Below are positions 57,749 through 64,000 of a DNA stretch of 64,000 nucleotides, one piece after another. Made by a program: the position numbers and the translations under genes. Below the pieces are notes generated by a model, which saw only the letters and a program-made list of their open reading frames with translations, did not search any database and was not told the DNA's origin. The DNA comes from Aureivirga marina. GTDB taxonomy: Bacteria > Bacteroidota > Bacteroidia > Flavobacteriales > Flavobacteriaceae. Location of the stretch: the NCBI RefSeq assembly GCF_015767265.1, contig NZ_JADPIB010000008.1, positions 1 to 64,000 of the forward strand, written 5' to 3'. Every line of letters begins with the position of its first letter. Within the stretch, counting starts at the first letter, position 1.

Positions 57749-58738
57749 TTAAGCTTCAGAAACTTGTACTTCTTTATTTCGATTATAAATAGGTAAGAAA
57801 ATAAAAGCTAAAGCTCCTAAAATAAGAATCATCACTGTTTGAGCCGTCCACATAATCCATCCGAAAGCAACTCCTGAAACTTCAGCAATTCCGTATAAAG
57901 CAAATGCCTTACTAACACCATAAGGATAAGTTCCAATTCCTCCATTAGTTATTGCAATACTAATTGCTCCGGCAACAAATCCTACGATAATTGTTCCTAA
58001 AGATAGATCAGATGTTTCTGGGATTGCAAAAGTTACAACATAAAACATTGCAACATACATCACCCAAATAAACACTGTATGAAAGATAAAAGCCCATTTT
58101 TTCTCCATTGAAAAAATACTTTTTACACCTTCTATTAAACCAGAAACAAAACCACGAATTTTTACAATTACCTTATTACTAGATTTTTTCAAGAATTTAA
58201 ATCCAAAATAAGCAAATGCAATTATTGCTATAATAATACCTCCAAGTTGAATAGGATTTTTTGGAGCAGCTTTAGAAATTAAATTGAAAAAATAGTCATA
58301 TTGTAATGCAAATGCGATAAAAATAATTAATAAAAGCATTAAAACATCTGCAACTCTTTCAGCTACAATTGTTCCAAATCCTTTTTCAAAAGGAACTCCT
58401 TCATATTTAGTTAAAGTTGTTGCTCTACCAATTTCACCAGACCTTGGAATTGCTAAATTTAGCAAATAAGTTACTGCAACTGCCATAAAACTATTCAAGA
58501 ATTTTGGGCGATAACCAAGTGGATCTAAAAGAAATTGCCAACGATAAGCACGAGAAAGGTGGCTTAAAGCTCCAAAAACGATGGAAAGTAAAACCCACCA
58601 ATAATTTGCATGTCGAAAACTATCTTTTACCTTTTCTAGTTCCGTCTCGTTTAGTCCAGAAAAAACATACCAGACCAAAAAAACTCCCAATAAAATTGGG
58701 AGTGATAATGTGATTATTTTTTTAAGTTTTGTGTTCAA
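57749..58738 (-). CDS. YbhN/LPG-synthase transmembrane-domain protein (flippase-like)
   Basis: The 329-residue polytopic membrane protein has about eight helices and the LPG_synthase_TM family pattern (PF03706). Examples are WVLLSIVFGALSHLSRAYRW, NLAIPRSGEIGRATTL, the VAERVADVLMLL segment and a SIAITNGGIGTYPYG motif near the end. It lacks the aminoacyltransferase domain of lysyl-phosphatidylglycerol synthases, so a lipid or isoprenoid translocation role is more likely than lipid synthesis. It follows panD by one base on the minus strand, so it belongs to the panC-panD transcript. Confidence 0.88.
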   Translation of the reverse strand: MNTKLKKIITLSLPILLGVFLVWYVFSGLNETELEKVKDSFRHANYWWVLLSIVFGALSHLSRAYRWQFLLDPLGYRPKFLNSFMAVAVTYLLNLAIPRSGEIGRATTLTKYEGVPFEKGFGTIVAERVADVLMLLLIIFIAFALQYDYFFNLISKAAPKNPIQLGGIIIAIIAFAYFGFKFLKKSSNKVIVKIRGFVSGLIEGVKSIFSMEKKWAFIFHTVFIWVMYVAMFYVVTFAIPETSDLSLGTIIVGFVAGAISIAITNGGIGTYPYGVSKAFALYGIAEVSGVAFGWIMWTAQTVMILILGALAFIFLPIYNRNKEVQVSEA

Positions 58739-58739
58739 A

Positions 58740-59090
58740 TTATGTTAATGTATTATCGTTTTCATTCGGGAAAATTAATGTAGGCTTAAAGTTTTTAGCC
58801 TCTTCAAAATCCATTATTCCGTATGAAATAATGATAATAATATCTCCTTTTGCAACTTTTCTAGCCGCAGGTCCATTCAGTGTAATTTCTCCACTTTTTC
58901 TTGGTCCTGGGATTGCATAAGTTTCTAAACGTTCTCCATTATTGATATTTACGATCTGAACTTTTTCCCCTTCAATGATGTTTGAAGCGTCCATTAAGTC
59001 TTGATCAATTGTAATGCTACCGATATACTGTAAATCGGCACCTGTTACTTTTACTCTATGAATTTTCGATTTTACTACTTCTATTTGCAT
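58740..59090 (-). CDS. panD: Aspartate 1-decarboxylase
   Basis: This enzyme makes beta-alanine from aspartate for pantothenate synthesis, using a pyruvoyl group formed by self-cleavage. The 116-residue proenzyme has the cleavage site YIGSITID (Gly-Ser) at the family position near residue 24-25. It also has the substrate-binding Arg in [11 protein letters not shown] and the terminal [13 protein letters not shown] with DIIIIISY. These are all PanD signatures and length is standard. A TATTTTTG box ends 4 bp before the ATG, so an internal promoter within the pan operon could give a leaderless transcript. Confidence 0.96.
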   Translation of the reverse strand: MQIEVVKSKIHRVKVTGADLQYIGSITIDQDLMDASNIIEGEKVQIVNINNGERLETYAIPGPRKSGEITLNGPAARKVAKGDIIIIISYGIMDFEEAKNFKPTLIFPNENDNTLT

Positions 59091-59094
59091 GGCG

Positions 59095-59102
59095 CAAAAA
59101 TA
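59095..59102 (-). promoter_or_regulatory. Promoter -7 box (TATTTTTG) abutting the panD start
   Basis: The minus strand matches TAnnTTTG and ends 4 bp before the ATG at 59090. It lies in the 34-bp gap between panC and panD and may be an internal promoter. Confidence 0.5.
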
Positions 59103-59124
59103 ATTATTTTGTTTGAAATAGCTT

Positions 59125-59967
59125 CTATGTCAAGCTAATATTATCTATTAATCTAATTTCTCCGGCGAAAACTGCGATAAACGCTCTATATTTAACGTTT
59201 TCATTTATAGTTTTCATTTCTTTTAAGTTTTCTTCATCAGCAATGATGAAATATTCTAACTCTAATTCTGGTTGATTTTCAAATTGTTCGGTAACCCATT
59301 TACAAATTCCATTCCCTTTTTCATTGATAAAAAGCGATTTAGCTTCTAATAAAACTTTATGAATAAATGGAGAGGCTTCTCTTTGTTCTTGCGTTAATCT
59401 CATGTTTCTAGAGCTCATTGCCAGACCGTCTGATTCTCTAAAAATCGAACAACCAATAACATTGACTGGTAAGTTATTTTTTACCACCATCTTCTTGATG
59501 ATTTGTAGTTGTTGGAAGTCTTTTTCGCCAAAATAAGCATTTGTAGGACGAACGATTTCGAAAAGTTTTTTAACAACCGTTCCAACACCATCAAAATGTC
59601 CAGGTCTAAATTTTCCTTCCATCTCTTTTTCTAAACCATCAAATTCGAAATTCTCAGAATTTACATTTTCGTCATAAATTTCTTCAACTGAAGGAATAAA
59701 AACAACATCACAATTTGCTTCTTCAAGCATTTTTAAATCTGCGTCAATTGTCTTTGGATAATTTGTTAAATCGCTTGCATTATTAAATTGTGTAGGATTT
59801 ACAAAAATACTAACTACCACAATTTCATTCTCTTGCTTTGCTTTTTTAACTAATGAAATATGCCCTTGGTGTAAAGCTCCCATTGTAGGCACGAACCCTA
59901 TATTTTTCTTAGAAATAGCAGGTTGTAAATGTTCTTTTAATTCACTCTTTGTTTTGAACACTAACAT
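59125..59967 (-). CDS. panC: Pantothenate synthetase
   Basis: This ATP-dependent cytosolic ligase joins pantoate and beta-alanine. The 280-residue protein has the nucleotide-binding HIGH-like segment in [22 protein letters not shown], an [12 protein letters not shown] substrate loop, [11 protein letters not shown] and [14 protein letters not shown] near the KMSKS-like position. Length and motif order are as in other bacterial PanC proteins. It is the first gene of panC-panD and the flippase-like gene, with a TAAGTTTG box at 59999-60006. Having panC and panD adjacent places beta-alanine supply and use together. Confidence 0.96.
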   Translation of the reverse strand: MLVFKTKSELKEHLQPAISKKNIGFVPTMGALHQGHISLVKKAKQENEIVVVSIFVNPTQFNNASDLTNYPKTIDADLKMLEEANCDVVFIPSVEEIYDENVNSENFEFDGLEKEMEGKFRPGHFDGVGTVVKKLFEIVRPTNAYFGEKDFQQLQIIKKMVVKNNLPVNVIGCSIFRESDGLAMSSRNMRLTQEQREASPFIHKVLLEAKSLFINEKGNGICKWVTEQFENQPELELEYFIIADEENLKEMKTINENVKYRAFIAVFAGEIRLIDNISLT

Positions 59968-59998
59968 AATACTTCTGTTAATTATGATTAAGCAAATG

Positions 59999-60006
59999 CA
60001 AACTTA
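59999..60006 (-). promoter_or_regulatory. Promoter -7 box (TAAGTTTG) of the pan operon
   Basis: The minus strand matches TAnnTTTG 31 bp before the panC ATG, leader about 25 nt. The plus-strand box for the next gene lies 34 bp away at 60041-60048. Confidence 0.5.
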
Positions 60007-60040
60007 ATCTATTTAAAATCAATTTCTACATAAAATTTTG

Positions 60041-60048
60041 TAATTTTG
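60041..60048 (+). promoter_or_regulatory. Promoter -7 box (TAATTTTG) of the GT5-like gene
   Basis: It matches TAnnTTTG 29 bp before the ATG at 60078, leader about 23 nt. Confidence 0.5.
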
Positions 60049-60077
60049 CAGAATCTTTAATTATTTTAGTTCAATTT

Positions 60078-60890
60078 ATGAAAGATAAAAGAGTTTTATT
60101 TGTTTCTTCGGAAGTTACACCTTATTTACCAGAAAATGAAATGTCATTAACCTCATTTGAAGCAGCAAAAGCTGTGCATCATAAAGGAGGTCAAACAAGA
60201 ATTTTTATGCCTCGCTTTGGAGTAATCAATGAGCGCAGACATCAATTGCACGAAGTTATTCGTTTATCAGGGATGAACTTAGTGATCAATGACATGGATA
60301 TGCCATTAATTATCAAAGTAGCATCAATTCCAAAGGAAAGAATGCAGGTATATTTTATTGATAATGATGAATATTTCAAGAGAAAAGCTACATTTACGGA
60401 TGAAGACGGAAATTTATTTCCGGACAATGATGAAAGAGCCATCTTTTTCGCAAAAGGTGTAGTTGAAACAGTTAAAAAACTTAATTGGGCGCCAGACATT
60501 ATTCATGTTCATGGTTGGATGGCTGCAATGTTACCTGTTTATTTGAAAGAGTATTATGCCAATGATCCTTTATTTGAAAACAGTAAGATTGTTACATCAT
60601 TATATGATAACGCATTCGAAGGAACTTTAGACAATGAGTTCATCAATAAAGTGAAGTTTGATCAAATTTCTGATGAAAATGCAGCGATTTTAGAAACTCC
60701 TTCTTATGAGAATGTCATGAAAAACGCAATTAACAATTCAGATGCAGTTTTAATTGCAAATGAAAATGTTTCTCCAGATTTAAAAGATTTTGCTAAAAAT
60801 TCTGATAAGCCAGTATTAGAATATAACGAAGAGCAAGATTTTAAAGAAACTTACTTATCATTTTATAACGAAAAGGTTTTAGACAATTAA
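60078..60890 (+). CDS. Glycogen/starch synthase N-terminal-domain protein (GT5)
   Basis: The 270-residue protein matches only the N-terminal catalytic domain of GT5 glycogen/starch synthases. VLFVSSEVTPYLPENEMS is the start, then AAKAVHHKGGQTRIFMPRFGVINERRH, and IIHVHGWMAAMLPVYLK with the HGW motif. Full-length enzymes have about 460-500 residues and a second Rossmann domain with the donor-binding KXGGL and E-x7-E motifs. That domain is missing here, and the normal N-terminal KXGG motif reads NEMSLTS. It is unlikely to make glycogen by itself. The frame is open with a normal stop, so it is a stable short form and not an obvious pseudogene. It lies between panC and the DUF4270-glmS genes. Confidence 0.82.
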   Translation: MKDKRVLFVSSEVTPYLPENEMSLTSFEAAKAVHHKGGQTRIFMPRFGVINERRHQLHEVIRLSGMNLVINDMDMPLIIKVASIPKERMQVYFIDNDEYFKRKATFTDEDGNLFPDNDERAIFFAKGVVETVKKLNWAPDIIHVHGWMAAMLPVYLKEYYANDPLFENSKIVTSLYDNAFEGTLDNEFINKVKFDQISDENAAILETPSYENVMKNAINNSDAVLIANENVSPDLKDFAKNSDKPVLEYNEEQDFKETYLSFYNEKVLDN

Positions 60891-61047
60891 AAGAAAGTTA
60901 TTGATATCTTTTGATTTACATTATGTTAATATTCTTTTAAATTAGACACAGTGTACTAGATTACTAAAAAATAAGTTTATATACTTGTGACTAATAAATC
61001 GAAATTTATTATAACTATACATTATTTAATTAAAATAAGAAACATTA

Positions 61048-62529
61048 ATGACTATTAGAGTTGCAAAATATATAAGCTTATTATTATTACTATCAGGAAT
61101 AATAGTTTCATGTGATAAAGAATTAGAAAATTCAGGAGTTGATTTAGTTGATAACAACAAGTTTTCAACAAATTCTTATTTTTCTCAAATCAAAACAGAA
61201 ACAGAAAATGTAGAAGCTGTCAGAACGGATAACGCTCCAAATTTTTTATTGGGACTTTATGAAGATAATACTGTTTTTGGTACTACAGAAGCATCTCTTA
61301 TTTCACAATTAAGAATTCCTTTTGCAGGTTTAACTTTTGATGAAACTGCTAGAATTGATACAGTAATTATCGAATTACCATATTATTATACAAATGATGG
61401 AGTTTTTGATGATAATAAGCCTAAATTTACTTTAGATTCTATCTTTGGAAATAAAAATACTGCTTACAAACTTAAAGTTAATAGAGTTAATACATTTTTA
61501 AATAACTTAGACCCTGAAGATCCTTCTAAACAGTTAAAATATTATTCTGATAAAGATTATGAATTATCTGATTTGTTAGGTGAAGTTGATTTTGTGCCAA
61601 ATGCAAATGATACAATGACAGTTGTGAAAAGAAAAGCAGCTGATGGTAGTATTTATGAAGAAGATGAAAGAAAAGATTCACCTGTTAGACCTACTCTTAA
61701 AATTCCTTTAGACACGGAATTTTTTACGCAAAATTTCTTAGGTGCTGCAAACGAATCTCATTTTGCAACTAACGATGATTTTATCGATTTCTTTAGAGGA
61801 GTTTTCATTGAAGCTCTTCCAATTAATGGTATAGTTGATGCTAATTTAATTCAAATGAATTTATTAACAGATGCAAAAATGACTGTTTATTATTCTGAAA
61901 CAATCGATGGTGAAAATACCCCTAGCCAATATGTTTTCAGATTCAGTGGAATCATCGCTAATAAATTCGAAAATTCAACTGTTGTATATGATCCTCAATT
62001 TAATTATATCCAAGGAGCTGGTGGTTCTTTAACTACAATTTCTCTTTTTGGTGATGATAATGATGGAAATAATATTCCTGATGAATTAGAAGAATTAAGA
62101 AATAATGACTGGTTAGTAAATGAAGCTAACTTAGTTTTTTATGTAAATCAAGATCTTTCTTCAGATTTTACCCCTGATAGATTAATCTTATATAACTATG
62201 AAACAAATAGACAATTACCAGATGTGTTTGGATTAAATGGATTTGGAAGTATTGGTGGTTTTGTAGAAAAAGATGACAGTAATAAAGCCTTTAAATATAA
62301 ATTTAGAATAACTGACTATGTATCGCAATTATTAGATCCTACTTCAGATACGGAACTTAATAAATTAGCAATCAAAGTTTTTAACTCTACTGATGCCCCT
62401 GTTAACAATCAAGACTTTTTTGTAAGGGAATACGGTTGGAACCCTAAACGCGTAGTTCTTTACGGAAGTGAATCTTCTTTAGAAGATAAAAAAGTTAAAT
62501 TAGAAATTATTTACTCGGAATTAAACTAA
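61048..62529 (+). CDS. DUF4270 family lipoprotein
   Basis: The 493-residue protein has a lipoprotein signal (SLLLLLSGIIVSC, Cys22 followed by DKE). The mature part matches the DUF4270 pattern: VDLVDNNKFSTNSYFSQI at the start, then beta-rich stretches with ARIDTVIIELPYYY, ANLVFYVNQDLS, LILYNYETNR and a final KVKLEIIYSELN. These proteins are common in Bacteroidota and usually surface exposed; the function is unknown. The stop is followed 6 bp later by glmS, so the two probably form one transcript. Similar DUF4270-glmS pairs occur in flavobacteria. Confidence 0.87.
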   Translation: MTIRVAKYISLLLLLSGIIVSCDKELENSGVDLVDNNKFSTNSYFSQIKTETENVEAVRTDNAPNFLLGLYEDNTVFGTTEASLISQLRIPFAGLTFDETARIDTVIIELPYYYTNDGVFDDNKPKFTLDSIFGNKNTAYKLKVNRVNTFLNNLDPEDPSKQLKYYSDKDYELSDLLGEVDFVPNANDTMTVVKRKAADGSIYEEDERKDSPVRPTLKIPLDTEFFTQNFLGAANESHFATNDDFIDFFRGVFIEALPINGIVDANLIQMNLLTDAKMTVYYSETIDGENTPSQYVFRFSGIIANKFENSTVVYDPQFNYIQGAGGSLTTISLFGDDNDGNNIPDELEELRNNDWLVNEANLVFYVNQDLSSDFTPDRLILYNYETNRQLPDVFGLNGFGSIGGFVEKDDSNKAFKYKFRITDYVSQLLDPTSDTELNKLAIKVFNSTDAPVNNQDFFVREYGWNPKRVVLYGSESSLEDKKVKLEIIYSELN

Positions 62530-62535
62530 AAAAAT

Positions 62536-64000
62536 ATGTGTGGAATCGCTGGATATATAGGACATAGACAGGCTTATCCTATCGTTGTAAATGGTCTAAA
62601 AAGACTAGAATACAGAGGATATGATAGTGCAGGTATTGTTCTTTATAATAATGATAAATTAGAAGTTAGCAAAACAAAAGGAAAAGTATCAGATTTAGAA
62701 AAAATTACAGATGAGACAAATAATCATATAGGAACTATTGGTTTTGGTCACACTAGATGGGCAACTCATGGTGTTCCTAATGATGTAAATTCTCACCCAC
62801 ACCTTTCTCAGTCAGGAGAATTAGCTATTGTGCATAATGGAATTATCGAAAATTATGACACAATCAAAAAAGAATTAATCTCAAGAGGATACATATTCAA
62901 AAGTGATACAGATACGGAAGTTTTAATTAACTTAATCGAAGAAGTTAAAAAACAAAACAATTGTAAACTTGGAAAAGCTGTTCAAATTGCTTTAAAACAA
63001 GTAATTGGTGCCTATGCAATTGCTGTTTTTGATGTTAAAAAACCAGATGAAATCATCGTTGCAAGATTAGGAAGCCCAATCGCAATTGGAATTGGTAAAG
63101 ACAATGAAGAATTCTTCTTTGCTTCTGATGCATCTCCTTTCATCGAATTTACAAAAGAAGCTATCTATCTTGAAGATCAAGAATTAGCTATTGTAAAAAT
63201 TGGAAGAGATATCAGAGTTCGTAAAGTAATGGACGATTCTATCGTTCCTGCTCCAGAAATTCAAGAACTTGAAATAAGCCTTGAACAAATAGAAAAAGGA
63301 GGTTATGATCATTTCATGTTAAAAGAAATTTATGAGCAACCTGATGCTATTGTTGATACTTACAGAGGTAGATTATTAGCCAATGAAGGAATCATTAAAA
63401 TGGCTGGTGTTGATGATCATATGGAAAGATTCTTAAATGCAAATAGAATCATCATCGTTGCTTGTGGAACTTCTTGGCATGCTGGACTTGTTGCAGAATA
63501 TATGTTTGAAGATTTTGCAAGAATTCCTGTAGAAGTAGAATATGCTTCTGAATTCAGATACAGAAACCCAGTTATCAACGAAAAAGACATTGTAATCGCA
63601 ATTTCTCAATCTGGGGAAACTGCGGATACTTTAGCTGCAATTAAACTTGCAAAATCTAAAGGTGCTTTTGTTTTTGGAGTTTGTAATGTTGTTGGTTCTT
63701 CTATCGCAAGAGAAACGGATGCAGGAGCTTATACACATGCAGGTCCAGAAATTGGAGTTGCTTCTACAAAAGCTTTTACAACGCAAATCACTGTATTAGC
63801 GCTTATCGCATTAAAACTTGGAAAAGCAAATGGAGCTTTATCTAATGCTAATTACCATTCTTACTTACAAGAAATGGAACTTATTCCTAATAAAGTACAA
63901 GAATTATTAGTAATCAATGATCAAATTGAACAAATTGCAGAAGAGTATAAAGATGCTCCAAATTGTTTATATCTTGGTCGTGGATTCAATTTCCCTGTTG
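62536..64000 (+). CDS. glmS: Glutamine-fructose-6-phosphate aminotransferase, 5' part
   Basis: This gene runs off the right edge, so only the first 488 codons are seen of about 610-620. GlmS makes glucosamine-6-phosphate from fructose-6-phosphate and glutamine, the first step of amino-sugar supply for peptidoglycan and lipopolysaccharide. The start MCGIAGYIG gives the N-terminal nucleophile Cys of the glutaminase domain, with RLEYRGYDSAG, GHTRWATHG and HNGIIENY. The sugar isomerase domain follows with IIIVACGTSWHAG, ISQSGETADTLAA and ASTKAFTTQ. No glmS ribozyme is apparent in the 6-bp gap before it, and the upstream gene is the DUF4270 lipoprotein. Confidence 0.96.
   Translation, partial: MCGIAGYIGHRQAYPIVVNGLKRLEYRGYDSAGIVLYNNDKLEVSKTKGKVSDLEKITDETNNHIGTIGFGHTRWATHGVPNDVNSHPHLSQSGELAIVHNGIIENYDTIKKELISRGYIFKSDTDTEVLINLIEEVKKQNNCKLGKAVQIALKQVIGAYAIAVFDVKKPDEIIVARLGSPIAIGIGKDNEEFFFASDASPFIEFTKEAIYLEDQELAIVKIGRDIRVRKVMDDSIVPAPEIQELEISLEQIEKGGYDHFMLKEIYEQPDAIVDTYRGRLLANEGIIKMAGVDDHMERFLNANRIIIVACGTSWHAGLVAEYMFEDFARIPVEVEYASEFRYRNPVINEKDIVIAISQSGETADTLAAIKLAKSKGAFVFGVCNVVGSSIARETDAGAYTHAGPEIGVASTKAFTTQITVLALIALKLGKANGALSNANYHSYLQEMELIPNKVQELLVINDQIEQIAEEYKDAPNCLYLGRGFNFPV

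Noticed and set aside
62530-62535. glmS ribozyme upstream of glmS
   Set aside because: The gap to the preceding gene is only 6 bp and leaves no room for the ribozyme.

Overview
The window is ordinary chromosomal DNA of a low-GC member of the Bacteroidota, most likely a Flavobacteriaceae. The evidence is: TAnnTTTG promoter boxes with little sign of Shine-Dalgarno sequences; families typical of flavobacteria (DUF4271, DUF4296, DUF4270, DUF6122, HU-CCDC81/SPOR); a type IX secretion C-terminal sorting domain; a TonB-dependent receptor with a carboxypeptidase-regulatory-like N-terminal domain; and a fused OlsF-type lipid acyltransferase. I see no rRNA, insertion sequence, integrase, CRISPR array or phage gene. 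The only tRNA is tRNA-Cys(GCA). The genus cannot be fixed from the sequence alone.

Region by region. 1-487 has no gene: five degenerate GC-rich repeats with a period of about 60-70 bp, then a strongly folded element that may be a Flavo-1-like RNA. 488-7979 (minus) is a polysaccharide operon (acetyltransferase, GT4, Wzy/WaaL-like protein, GT2, polyprenyl-phosphate sugar transferase) with purD and a MurG-like glycosyltransferase at its end. 8173-13347 (minus) holds an M1 peptidase, an S8 protease lipoprotein, a metallo-beta-lactamase-fold hydrolase, tRNA-Cys and folB. 13520-19471 is a putative signalling and uptake module: a lipoprotein and TonB-dependent receptor divergent from a PhoB/PhoR-like two-component pair, with 11-bp-spaced TTAAC-type repeats in both promoter regions. 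19558-24806 (minus) groups a 2-oxoacid:ferredoxin oxidoreductase alpha subunit with NifU-like and Mrp iron-sulfur proteins, an alkyltransferase-like protein and a LuxE/PaaK-like enzyme.

24955-44207 is mainly housekeeping: hemD, dihydroorotase, glutaryl-CoA dehydrogenase-like, rnpA, a C-terminal processing protease, dprA, a TrmH-type methylase, an AddB-like nuclease and thioredoxin, among lipoproteins and small unknown genes. One of these is a 57-residue cysteine-rich protein at 31508-31681. 44679-45440 encodes an exported protein with two NarX/PilJ-type P-box motifs, with a perfect FNR/CRP-like palindrome upstream. 45615-52441 (plus) is a second polysaccharide operon (Wzz-like, dTDP-L-rhamnose rfbBACD, acyltransferase, Wzy-like). 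52484-64000 carries olsF, aspartate kinase, fbp, a short ssb, panC/panD, a GT5 N-terminal-domain protein, a DUF4270 lipoprotein and the start of glmS.

The two polysaccharide loci complement each other: the first holds the initiating sugar-phosphate transferase and the second the dTDP-rhamnose supply and chain-length protein. No flippase is visible in either. Most convergent gene ends share strong bidirectional hairpin terminators. No undescribed multi-gene defence or mobile system is evident. The best leads are the cysteine-rich small protein, the exported tandem P-box protein with its FNR-like site, the TTAAC-repeat regulon around the receptor, the tandem repeat plus structured element at the left edge, and several starts that look leaderless.
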